Positions 1-6,783 of a DNA stretch of 16,271 nt are shown here, one piece after another. Numbering within the stretch: the stretch's first letter is position 1; each line of letters begins with the position of its first letter. The notes beneath the pieces are model-generated. The model saw only the letters and a list, made by a program, of their open reading frames with translations, was not told the origin of the DNA and did no database searches. Source of the DNA: Verrucomicrobiales bacterium. GTDB taxonomy: Bacteria; Verrucomicrobiota; Verrucomicrobiia; Verrucomicrobiales; DEV007. The stretch spans positions 1 through 16,271 of the forward strand of contig SLGN01000095.1 of NCBI GenBank assembly GCA_007123695.1, in the 5' to 3' direction. Made by a program: the position numbers and the translations under genes.

Positions 1-167
1 ACCGAGGCGGCGATGCGGGCGCGGGCCTCGCCCTCGAACTCGAGGAGGGCGGCGGGAAGGCTCACCGAGACATCGACCTGCCTGCGGTTGACGCCGACCA
101 GTTCGACCTCGACGCGCCAGCCTCCGGCGGCGGCCTCGCCGCGCCCGTAGCCAGTCATGCTGCGCAT
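1..167 (-). CDS. yicC: YicC/YloC family protein, N-terminal part (runs off the window)
   Basis: The first 55 residues are visible; the reading frame stays open to the left edge. The protein opens with MRSMTGYGRGE, the hallmark N-terminus of the YicC/YloC family, followed by a WRVEVELVGVNRR segment where the family usually has a WxVEIRSVNHR-like stretch. Known YicC proteins are endoribonucleases of roughly 290 residues involved in RNA turnover and stationary-phase fitness. The start at 167 is chosen because it gives the canonical MRSMTGYG opening; the internal Met three residues later is less usual. It lies 35 bases downstream of the PUR-family gene on the same strand, so co-transcription is likely. 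No clear Shine-Dalgarno precedes it. Family identity is secure from the motif; the catalytic half lies outside the window. Confidence 0.85.
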   Translation of the reverse strand, partial: MRSMTGYGRGEAAAGGWRVEVELVGVNRRQVDVSVSLPAALLEFEGEARARIAAS

Positions 168-202
168 GGAGCGTGCAGGGAGTTGCCGTCGCGGGGCGGT
201 GC

Positions 203-439
203 CTAGTCCTCGGCGGCCTCGCGGATATTCTCCAGCGCGTCGATGAAATCGTCGAGGAACTCGACGGGCACCATGATGGTGTCGCGGCGCCCGCGCACGT
301 CCTCGGTGATCTTCACGAACTGGCCGCGGTCGTTTTCTTTCAAGTCGAGAAAGAAGATCTTGCGGTCCGCAAGAATCTTTTCCGTGTGCAGGGGCCGGTT
401 GTCCTCCGCCCCGCGTTTGTCCGCATCGTAGCCGATCAT
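203..439 (-). CDS. PUR family (PurA/DUF3276) ssDNA/RNA-binding protein
   Basis: A 78-residue acidic protein containing one PUR repeat. The core RKIFFLDLKENDRGQFVKIT (residues 26-45) followed by GRRDTIMVP (50-58) and a C-terminal helix (FLDDFIDALENI) matches the bacterial Pur-alpha-like family, whose members bind single-stranded DNA or RNA as dimers. The length is normal for single-repeat bacterial versions. The ATG at 439 is preceded by an AGGAAGGAAG purine tract at a suitable distance, and by a candidate promoter further upstream. It is divergent from tatC and is followed by yicC on the same strand. A link to RNA metabolism through yicC is only suggested by the neighbourhood; the cellular role is unknown. 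Confidence 0.88.
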   Translation of the reverse strand: MIGYDADKRGAEDNRPLHTEKILADRKIFFLDLKENDRGQFVKITEDVRGRRDTIMVPVEFLDDFIDALENIREAAED

Positions 440-502
440 TCTCTGCTTCCTTCCTTGGTGTGCTGTTTGTCGGCGCGGATCGCCGTCCCGCCGATGGGGA
501 AC

Positions 503-530
503 TTTTTACCGCCGCCTCGCATCCTTGCAA
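503..530 (-). promoter_or_regulatory. Candidate sigma70-type promoter for the PUR-family gene
   Basis: Read on the minus strand, TTGCAA (525-530) and TAAAAA (503-508) are separated by 16 bases. Transcription would start near 496 and leave a leader of about 57 bases carrying the AGGAAGGAAG ribosome-binding tract. It is assigned by eye from consensus similarity only. Confidence 0.4.
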
Positions 531-611
531 GTGCCGGTGCGGACGCGAAAACGACGATTTTTCTGTAACGCCGCCGCCGGGGACGCGATCGCCGACCCAT
601 TCTTGCGGTCT

Positions 612-639
612 TTGCCGAATCGAAAATCGAGGCTAGGGT
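612..639 (+). promoter_or_regulatory. Weak candidate promoter for tatC
   Basis: TTGCCG (612-617) and TAGGGT (634-639) are separated by 16 bases, about 57 bases ahead of the chosen tatC start. The -10 element is poor, so this is tentative. It is the best match in the 256-base divergent gap between the PUR-family gene and tatC. Confidence 0.25.
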
Positions 640-695
640 TCGCACCCGCCAATCCGGCATCCGCCGGCGGACGGGACGAACCCGCGATTCCCGAC

Positions 696-2543
696 ATGAT
701 CCTCAAGACCGCCTTCCAAAAACTCTTCCGCGCCCGCGAGGAAGCCGCGCGGATGCGTCCGGGCGCGGACGACGGCTGCGACCCCTATGAGAAGCCCTTT
801 CTCGACCACCTCGAGGACCTGCGCCACACCCTGATGAAGATCGGGGGCACCCTCGCGATCTCGACCTTCCTCTGCTTCCTTTTCCACCCCCAGATCTTCG
901 AACTCATCCAAGTGCCGGCGAAGGTCAAGATGGCCTCCCTGCCCGGCGGCGGCGTGCTCTGGGACAAGCTCGACCTCATCACCCTGAGCCCGCCCGAGTT
1001 CATCGTGCTGATGCTGAAGCTCTCCTTCTACAGCGGCCTCATCATCACCTTCCCCTTCACCGTCTACTTCCTCTTCCAGTTCATCCTGCCGGGCCTGCGG
1101 GAGGTGGAGAAGCGTGCCGTCATCCCCGGCGTCGGGATCGGCTTCGTGCTCTTCATCGTCGGCGCCTGCTTCGCCTTCTTCTTCGCCGTGCCGGTGGCCC
1201 TGCGCTACTTCTACATCTTCGAGAACGAGCGCATCTCGAACCTCGACCCTTCCAAAGCGGCCCTCGCGAAGCCGCTCGAGACCCTGCCGCTGATCGGCTT
1301 CGACGGCGAAAAGGTGCCGCCCGCCGACAGCAAAGAGGCCATCGAGGCGGCAAAAGAAGCCGAGGAAGAGGCGAAAAAGGCCGAGGAGGGGGGCGAGACG
1401 CCGCCCCCGGCCGTGCTGACCCCCGAGCTGAAGTCCGAAATTCGCGACTACCTGCGGCAGAGCCTCGCCACTGCCGAGGGGGCGAACTTCGCGCTGCGCT
1501 ACGACGAGAGCCGCGACCGCATGGTGCTGGTCGAGGCCAAGGGCGGCAAGAGCGTCTACCGAATCGGCGAATACATCAACTTCATCACCCGCCTCGTCAT
1601 CGTCTTCGGGATCAGCTTCCAGCTCCCCATCATCGTGACGATCCTGGTGAAGCTCGAGCTGCTCACCGCGCGGGTCATGCGCGACACGCGCAACTACGCT
1701 TGGGTCTTCATCGTCGTCGCCGCGGCGATCCTGACTCCGCCCGACGTGCTCTCGCTCGGTCTTCTCGCCGGCCCGATGATCCTGCTCTACGAAGTCTGCG
1801 TGATCATCGCGTCGCTCTTCGAAAAAGCACGCGAGCGCAAGGAGCGTGCCGAGGAGCGAAAGCGCCAGACCCGCCTCGAGCGGCTCTACGCCACGCCGCC
1901 CTCGGAACTCTCCGAAGAGGAAAAGGCCGAGCTGCACCGCGCCGAGATCGAGCAATACGAGCGCGAACACGCCCACCTGCACGAGGACGACGACCACGTC
2001 GCCCGCGACAGCCTGCACGGCGACCACGACCACGATTCCGGTCACGACCACCCCGACCACGGGACCGGCAACCACGACGAGAGCTGGCACGAGGACGGCA
2101 ACTACTGGCACGACGACGCGCACTACCACGACTACCACGACCCCCACCACGGGGAGGGCGGGCACGATGCCGCCTCGGGTCTCGAAAGCGACCACGCCGA
2201 ACCCGAAGACCTTTCCTCCGGCGAAGGCGAGGGAGCAGATGCGGAGACGTCGCCAAAAGAGGACGGGGAAACCGCGGCGAACGCGGACGGGGGCGATAGT
2301 ACCGACTCAAACACGGACTCGGACGAATGGTCCGAGCACGACTACTGCGAACCCGACGGCCCCGTCGTCGATCTCAACCACGCCACCCTCGAAGAACTCC
2401 AGACCCTGCCGGGAGTCGGCCCGAAGATGGCCGAGACTCTCGTGGCGCACCGGCCCTACGAGACCTTCGACGACCTCGACCGCGTCCCCGGACTCGGCCC
2501 CGAGAAGATCCGTCGCATCACCGAGCGCATCATGCTCGGATAA
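696..2543 (+). CDS. tatC: Twin-arginine translocase TatC with enlarged periplasmic loop, His/Asp-rich tail and C-terminal HhH domain
   Basis: TatC is the twin-arginine receptor of the Tat system, which exports folded proteins across the inner membrane. The core is clear: FLDHLEDLRHTL (35-46) matches the signal-binding N-terminus, and PGLREVEKR (132-140) carries the conserved Glu (E138) of the first cytoplasmic loop. VFGISFQLP and AAILTPPD (343-350) are also typical. Six membrane segments can be placed up to about residue 373. At 615 residues it is over twice the usual ~250. Extra parts are about 110 residues between TM3 and TM4 (177-290), a charged coil (374-424), a tail with about 20 His (425-500), an acidic stretch (501-555) and two helix-hairpin-helix motifs (557-614; LPGVGPKMAETL, VPGLGPEKI). 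The start at 696 keeps an amphipathic FQKLFRAREE segment before the core; ATG 753, with GAGGAAG upstream, is an alternative. No tatA/B gene is adjacent. Confidence 0.9.
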   Translation: MILKTAFQKLFRAREEAARMRPGADDGCDPYEKPFLDHLEDLRHTLMKIGGTLAISTFLCFLFHPQIFELIQVPAKVKMASLPGGGVLWDKLDLITLSPPEFIVLMLKLSFYSGLIITFPFTVYFLFQFILPGLREVEKRAVIPGVGIGFVLFIVGACFAFFFAVPVALRYFYIFENERISNLDPSKAALAKPLETLPLIGFDGEKVPPADSKEAIEAAKEAEEEAKKAEEGGETPPPAVLTPELKSEIRDYLRQSLATAEGANFALRYDESRDRMVLVEAKGGKSVYRIGEYINFITRLVIVFGISFQLPIIVTILVKLELLTARVMRDTRNYAWVFIVVAAAILTPPDVLSLGLLAGPMILLYEVCVIIASLFEKARERKERAEERKRQTRLERLYATPPSELSEEEKAELHRAEIEQYEREHAHLHEDDDHVARDSLHGDHDHDSGHDHPDHGTGNHDESWHEDGNYWHDDAHYHDYHDPHHGEGGHDAASGLESDHAEPEDLSSGEGEGADAETSPKEDGETAANADGGDSTDSNTDSDEWSEHDYCEPDGPVVDLNHATLEELQTLPGVGPKMAETLVAHRPYETFDDLDRVPGLGPEKIRRITERIMLG

Positions 2544-2945
2544 GGGACCGCCCACATCCCCGAAACCGGAGCCCCCCGTCTGCAGACCGAGGATCGGGTG
2601 AGAATCGACGTCACGCCGAGTCGATGGGGTTTACCAAACGTTCGAAACCAATTTCGGTGAAATTCTTGGTGTTCCTCGCACAGGGACTCTTGACTCCGTT
2701 CCGCAGCAAGGTCATCCCGAGAATGGCGTTGTGGGTGCGCTGGTAGGGAAAGCCCCTGTTCGTCCATTGCGCGTTTAAATGGCGTTTAAATGACAGGAGA
2801 ATAATTGTGATTTGCCAAAAGTGTTTGCGAACATGAGCCCGGTGCGCCTCCTCGGAACAAGTCGAGTCTTTTACCCAGGCATCTCTTGCGTCATCGACCG
2901 GTGCATGATCTTTCAATCGAAGGACTCGGCCGCCTAGATGGCTGC
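2544..2945. other. Gene-poor lower-GC intergenic patch
   Basis: About 400 bases separate the tatC stop from the convergent thioredoxin stop. From about 2620 to 2880 the base composition is visibly less GC-rich than everything around it. No complete gene is evident. The minus strand stays open back to a stop at 2611, reading FTEIGFERLVNPIDSA at its end, which could be a decayed or foreign coding remnant, but I recognise no family. The patch contains a perfect 11-bp tandem duplication (2771-2792) and an imperfect small inverted repeat (2647-2670). No convincing intrinsic terminator with a T-run was seen. Confidence 0.5.
2771..2792. repeat. Perfect tandem duplication of an 11-bp unit (GCGTTTAAATG x2)
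   Basis: GCGTTTAAATG occurs twice with no spacer inside the low-GC patch. Each unit contains the palindrome TTTAAA. One turn of the helix is about 10.5 bp, so both copies would face the same side of the DNA, as in a dimeric protein-binding site. A slippage duplication is equally possible. Confidence 0.7.
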
Positions 2946-3293
2946 TCAGCGGTGTCGCTTGACGAAGCCGGTGAGCTTCGCCGCGTTCTGGTAGCCGACG
3001 AGGCGGCCGACCTCGCGGCCGTTCTTCACCGCGACCACCGTCGGGAGCAACTCGACTTTGTAGCGGGCCGCGGAGGCCTTGTCCTTGTCGATGTCGATGC
3101 TGCGGAAGGCCACGTCGGAGTGCTTGGCCGCGACCGACTCGAAGACGGGCTTCATCTTCCGGCACGGGCCGCACCAGGACGCTTCGAACTTCAGAATCTG
3201 GAGCGAAGACGAATCGGCCATGGCCGGTTCGGGATGCGCGAGCGAAGCGACAAGGGCAAGGGGCAGGGCGAGGAGAAAGCGACGGAGTTTCAT
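2946..3293 (-). CDS. Exported thioredoxin-fold protein
   Basis: A 115-residue protein with an N-terminal signal peptide (MKLRRFLLALPLALVASL, likely cleaved after AMA at residue 26) and a single thioredoxin domain. The active-site motif WCGPC lies at residues 40-44, and the cis-proline segment LLPTVVAVKNG at 82-92, both as in canonical thioredoxins. It should act as a thiol-disulphide oxidoreductase outside the cytoplasm; the redox direction cannot be told, and no DsbD/CcdA partner is adjacent. The ATG at 3293 is chosen because it places the signal peptide at the N-terminus; a longer in-frame reading upstream lacks sense. It is 151 bases downstream of the BFN gene on the same strand, and shared transcription is uncertain. 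Confidence 0.85.
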   Translation of the reverse strand: MKLRRFLLALPLALVASLAHPEPAMADSSSLQILKFEASWCGPCRKMKPVFESVAAKHSDVAFRSIDIDKDKASAARYKVELLPTVVAVKNGREVGRLVGYQNAAKLTGFVKRHR

Positions 3294-3444
3294 GGGGAGG
3301 GGGTGGCGGTGGAGGTTTTCGTGACAGGGTTTGGACGAAGGGCAAACAGGGTTGAGTCGGAAAACGAACCGGGTTGGGCTCTGGACCAAAAAAGGAATGG
3401 GGGTTGGGTCGGGATTTGCCGGAGGCGATGCGAAGGCCGGGGCG

Positions 3445-3921
3445 TCAGAATCCGCCGAAGCCTTCGTCGGATTCGCTGTTGGCGTCCTCCATCTTTTTGA
3501 GGACGGCCGACATGTCCTCGACCGATTCCCAGACGTGGTCGGCGACGTAGATCGGCGCCTCGGCCTGGACGGCGAGGGCGATGCTGTCGCTGGGACGGGC
3601 GTCGAGCTCTACGATCTTGCGTTCGTCGAGTTCGTTCTCGGCGACGACGATTAGCCTCGCGAAGAAGACGGTGTCGGAAAAATCGTTGATCACGACGCGC
3701 TCGACGCGCGCCCCGAGGGCGGTGAGGACGTCGGCGAAGAGGTCGTGGGTCTGGGGACGCGGCTTGGGCGTGCCGTGGAGGAACATGTTGATGGCCGAGC
3801 CCACCGAATGGTCCACGTAGATCACAAAGACCTTCTCCTCGTTCCCGAGAAACACCGCCGAGCCGGCGCTGGTCGCGAGGACGTTTTTCACTTCGACTTG
3901 AACTACGGGCTTTCCCATCAT
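3445..3921 (-). CDS. Bifunctional nuclease (BFN/DUF151) family protein
   Basis: A 158-residue protein matching the BFN (DUF151) family. PRPQTHDLFADVLTALGA (55-72) corresponds to the family's RP.THDL segment, and ARPSDSIALAVQAEAPIYVA (108-127) to its conserved RPSDAIALA core. Plant members have been reported to have RNase and DNase activities; bacterial homologues are mostly uncharacterised, so the biochemical role here is inferred. The acidic, Gly/Phe C-terminus (ANSESDEGFGGF) is typical of a flexible tail. Two adjacent ATGs (3921 and 3918) follow a clear AGGAG at a good distance; the first is used. It lies 99 bases after the TolC-family gene, with a hairpin and a candidate promoter between, so it is probably its own unit. 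Confidence 0.85.
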   Translation of the reverse strand: MMGKPVVQVEVKNVLATSAGSAVFLGNEEKVFVIYVDHSVGSAINMFLHGTPKPRPQTHDLFADVLTALGARVERVVINDFSDTVFFARLIVVAENELDERKIVELDARPSDSIALAVQAEAPIYVADHVWESVEDMSAVLKKMEDANSESDEGFGGF

Positions 3922-3940
3922 GCCATCTCCTAGGAAGACC

Positions 3941-3969
3941 ACTATGGCGAGGAAATGGCGGCTTGGCAA
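3941..3969 (-). promoter_or_regulatory. Candidate sigma70-type promoter for the BFN-family gene
   Basis: On the minus strand TTGCCA (3964-3969) and CATAGT (3941-3946) are spaced by 17 bases. A start near 3934 would give a short leader containing the AGGAG ribosome-binding site of the BFN gene. The -35 element falls within the loop of the hairpin at 3954-3978, so terminator and promoter overlap. Confidence 0.4.
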
Positions 3970-3978
3970 ACCGCCATT
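3954..3978 (-). terminator. Hairpin, possible terminator of the ABC-HlyD-TolC operon
   Basis: AATGGCGG and CCGCCATT form a perfect 8-bp stem around a 9-base loop, about 43 bases after the TolC-family stop. On the minus strand it is followed only by TTTCC, a weak U-tract, so termination may be partial. It could equally be a regulatory palindrome for the BFN gene. Confidence 0.4.
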
Positions 3979-4020
3979 CCACTTCGCCCGGGCGCGGCGC
4001 CGAGAGTCCCGGGTCGGGCG

Positions 4021-5430
4021 CTACTGGCCGCCTTCGGGAATGGCGTCGGCGGCGACGGCGGCGCGGTAGAGCGCGCGCGCCCGGAAGAAGTCGGCGAGGG
4101 CCTCGACCTGGATCTGGCGGGCGTCGAAGGTGGCTTTTTCCCGGATCTGCAGGGCGAGGAGGTCGCTCGCCCCCTGCTCGAAGCGCTCGGCCTCGGCTTC
4201 CTCCAATTGGACGGCGAGCTCGACGTTGAGTCCGGTCTGGGTGATCAGGTCGCGTGCCGCCTGGATGGCCGAGGCGGCGTCTCGAACCGAGGCCTCGATC
4301 TGATTTCGGGCGAACTCGTGGTCGAGAAAGAGCTGCTGCAGCTCGGCTTCGGACTGCTCGACGCGTCCCTTCGCCTCGCGCCGCTGCAGGGGCAGACGGA
4401 AGATGATGCCTGCCTGGACTTCGTTCTGCTCGATGTCGCGGGTGGCCCGGGCTGCGGCGGTTCCGGCGTTGGCGGCCTCGACGGCGAGATCGAGATTGGG
4501 CATCATGTTGTTGCGGGCGAGGCGCCGGTCGATGCCGGCCTTTTCCATGAGCAGTTCGATCTGTTTGATTTCGGGCCGCAGCATGGTCGCCTTGGCGAGA
4601 TCGACGTTGAGCTGGGCCTGGGCCGGCGCCTCCAGCGGCGGAAACTGTGGCGGAGCCTGGTCGCGCTCGGCCCGGATGGGCTGGTCGTCGCCGTCGCGGA
4701 GGAAGAGGGGCAGCTCGATGGAGGCGGCCTCTGGTGTCCGGCGGGCCGAGACCACGCCCAGCTCGCGCTGGACGATGAGACGCTGGTTGTCCACCTCTAC
4801 GATAGCGGCCTGGAAGCCGTCCGCGACCATCTCGGCGATGGCGTCGCCGCGTTCCATCGCCACTTCGAGCAACTGTTCGGCGAGTCCGAGGCGGTAGGCC
4901 GCGGCGAGCCAGTTGAAGTAGGCCACCGTCGAGGCCCGGATGAAGTCGATATGCTGCCGCAGGATGAGCGGGTCGGCGAGTTCCTGGTCGATCCGGGCCT
5001 TGAAAAGATCGGCGCGGCGCTTGTCGAAGGCTCCGTCGCGGAGCAGGGGCAGGCGGAATCCGATGATGGCCTGGCCGTCCGGCGGAGTGCGGTTCTTGTC
5101 GTAGGGGGCGAGGTTCTGGCCGCTGGTGCGGTAGCCGCCGTAGACCGAGCCCCCCCATTGCGTCAGCGGCTGCTCGACCAGGGCCAGGGCCGAGGGACTG
5201 TCGTAGAACCCGGCGGGACGGAGATTGCCGTCGATCCCGAGCCGGGTGTCGAAGGACCCGAGCGCCTGGGTGGCGCGCCCGTTCATCATGTCCTGCTGAA
5301 TGAGGGCTGCGAGATAGGGCGGGAAGCGCTCGCGCACCGAGGAAATCACATGCTCCAGCAGCAGGGGGTCGGCGCCGACCGCGGTCGGAACCAGCGCGAC
5401 GACCGCAAGTAGCCGGAGAAAATGCCTCAT
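4021..5430 (-). CDS. TolC-family outer-membrane efflux/secretion channel
   Basis: A 469-residue outer-membrane factor. It begins with a signal peptide (MRHFLRLLAVVALVPTAVGA) and has the two-fold helical layout of TolC-like channels: long Ala/Glu/Gln-rich coiled segments such as LATSVAYFN-like helices in the first half, and AKGRVEQSEAELQQLF and ALADFFRARALYRAAV in the second. SFDTRLGIDGNL and IIFRLPLQRREAKGRVEQ are typical strand-forming and post-strand segments. It would form the outer-membrane end of a tripartite exporter. The start codon lies 2 bases after the stop of the HlyD-family adaptor gene, so the two are tightly coupled in translation. The substrate is unknown; no toxin or peptide gene is visible nearby. 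The family is sure; the specific role is inferred from the operon. Confidence 0.88.
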   Translation of the reverse strand: MRHFLRLLAVVALVPTAVGADPLLLEHVISSVRERFPPYLAALIQQDMMNGRATQALGSFDTRLGIDGNLRPAGFYDSPSALALVEQPLTQWGGSVYGGYRTSGQNLAPYDKNRTPPDGQAIIGFRLPLLRDGAFDKRRADLFKARIDQELADPLILRQHIDFIRASTVAYFNWLAAAYRLGLAEQLLEVAMERGDAIAEMVADGFQAAIVEVDNQRLIVQRELGVVSARRTPEAASIELPLFLRDGDDQPIRAERDQAPPQFPPLEAPAQAQLNVDLAKATMLRPEIKQIELLMEKAGIDRRLARNNMMPNLDLAVEAANAGTAAARATRDIEQNEVQAGIIFRLPLQRREAKGRVEQSEAELQQLFLDHEFARNQIEASVRDAASAIQAARDLITQTGLNVELAVQLEEAEAERFEQGASDLLALQIREKATFDARQIQVEALADFFRARALYRAAVAADAIPEGGQ

Positions 5431-5432
5431 TC

Positions 5433-6770
5433 TTACTTCTGCCGTTCCGCCGGGAGACCGCCCTTGCCGTCCTTGCCGGGTTCGTCCATCGAGACGACCG
5501 GCGGGAATCCGTTGAGCTGCCGCCAGATCTCCTTCCACAGGGGAACTTGCTCGAGCAGCACCCACCCTTTCGCACGCACCCCCTGGCGCAGGAAGCGGTT
5601 GCCCGGCCATTCCTCGACGCGCACGGTGCCGCGCCGCTCGATCACATCGGGCTTCGGAGCGACGACGATGCGGAAACGACCGTAGCCGTCGTCGGTCGGA
5701 TCGATGAAGACGACCTCGCCGCCGAAGGTGCCGATCGCGACGCTGGGCCAGCCCATGAACTGGATCGCGGGCCAGCCTTCGAACTGGAGTCTCGCCAGGC
5801 TCCCCGGCACGACCGTTCCGTCCTCGAGTTCGTGCCGCGCCCGGATCAGGGGCATGTCCATGCCCTTGACCCACATCTCTACGAAGCGGCTTTCCGTCTC
5901 GGGAATGATGATGCAGATTGGCGAACCGGGCCGCAGGAAGGTGCCGTCGGTCACTGCCACGCTGAAGACGATTCCGTCGCGGGGCGATTCGATGGTCTGC
6001 TGCTGCGCCGAGTTGATCTGGCTCTCCAGCATGTTGATCTCGCGGTCGGCGGCGGCAAGTTCGGCCTGGGCGCTGCCGCGGCTCGCGCGCGTACTGGAGA
6101 TGGTGGCATCGGCCTCCTCGGTGGTGCGTTCGAGAGTGGCCTTCGCCGACTGAAGGCTCGCGACGGAGCTGTCGATGGCGAGCTTCGCCAGCTCGTAGTC
6201 GCGCTGAGAGACCAGCCCCGACTTGAGCAGCCGCTGCACGCGCTCGTATTGGATGCGGTTGGTCTCCAGCGCGAACTCTTCGGCGATGACGCGCTGCCGG
6301 GCCGAATCGATGGCTTGGGTCTTGGCCCGCTCGAGCTGCTCGATCTGGGCGCCGAGATCCTCGATGCGCTGGTTCGCCGCCGCCCGCCGGGCTACTGCGG
6401 CGTCGCGCTGCAGCTGCAAGTTGCGGGCGAGTTCGGGGTCGTTGTCCTGGATCTCCAAGAGGATCTCGCCCTTCCGCACGCGTTGGTTCTCCACGATGTG
6501 GAGCTTGCGCACCCGGCCCGCCACAGGCGCCTCGACATTGATCCTGCGGTCAAGGGGGTCGAAGGCGATGACCCGCCCGGTGCCGCCGATGAACTGCTGC
6601 CAGGGCAGGAAGGCGATCGAGGGAATGAGCAGCCCGAAAAAGGTCGCGAGGAAGCGTGCCAGAATCCGCGGGATGCGGGTGGCCCCGGTCATGGCGAGGG
6701 CGGGAAGACGGCCCTTGAGGATGTCCTGCTTTTTCAGCGGCGGGGCGATGGCTTCGCTGGCGTGACTCAT
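5433..6770 (-). CDS. HlyD/membrane-fusion-protein family periplasmic adaptor
   Basis: A 445-residue adaptor with a cytoplasmic N-terminus, one membrane anchor (about 36-57, ILARFLATFFGLLIPSIAFL) and a periplasmic part. The first lipoyl half is NVEAPVAGRVRKLHIVENQR (78-97) with VRKGEILLEIQD following. A long coiled-coil hairpin rich in Ala, Arg, Glu and Gln spans about 113-270. The second lipoyl half is QQQTIESPRDGIVFSVAVTD, followed by beta-barrel segments (VPGSLARLQFEGWP and others) and a Lys/Gly-rich tail. This is the standard layout of type I secretion or efflux adaptors that bridge an inner-membrane ABC protein and TolC. It starts 13 bases after the ABC gene and ends 2 bases before the TolC gene, so all three form one operon. 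The transported molecule is unknown. Confidence 0.9.
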   Translation of the reverse strand: MSHASEAIAPPLKKQDILKGRLPALAMTGATRIPRILARFLATFFGLLIPSIAFLPWQQFIGGTGRVIAFDPLDRRINVEAPVAGRVRKLHIVENQRVRKGEILLEIQDNDPELARNLQLQRDAAVARRAAANQRIEDLGAQIEQLERAKTQAIDSARQRVIAEEFALETNRIQYERVQRLLKSGLVSQRDYELAKLAIDSSVASLQSAKATLERTTEEADATISSTRASRGSAQAELAAADREINMLESQINSAQQQTIESPRDGIVFSVAVTDGTFLRPGSPICIIIPETESRFVEMWVKGMDMPLIRARHELEDGTVVPGSLARLQFEGWPAIQFMGWPSVAIGTFGGEVVFIDPTDDGYGRFRIVVAPKPDVIERRGTVRVEEWPGNRFLRQGVRAKGWVLLEQVPLWKEIWRQLNGFPPVVSMDEPGKDGKGGLPAERQK

Positions 6771-6783
6771 GTCGGTGGAGGGT

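Noticed and set aside
525..695. N-terminal extension of tatC to an upstream ATG at 525
   Set aside because: The added 57 residues are Arg/Pro/Ala-rich without homology to TatC N-termini, and they overlap the divergent promoter region.
633..2195. Long open minus frame opposite tatC
   Set aside because: Its translation is low-complexity Val/Glu/Asp/Arg runs mirroring the codon use of tatC; no family resemblance and no ribosome-binding site. A GC-rich shadow.
2647..2670. Inverted repeat ACCAATTTC/GAAATT...GGT as tatC terminator
   Set aside because: The stem has a 3-base bulge, a 3-base loop and no T-run; too weak to call.
3955..5412. Long open plus frame opposite the TolC-family gene
   Set aside because: No recognisable domain, and the minus strand codes a clear outer-membrane factor. 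Explained by GC-rich third positions.
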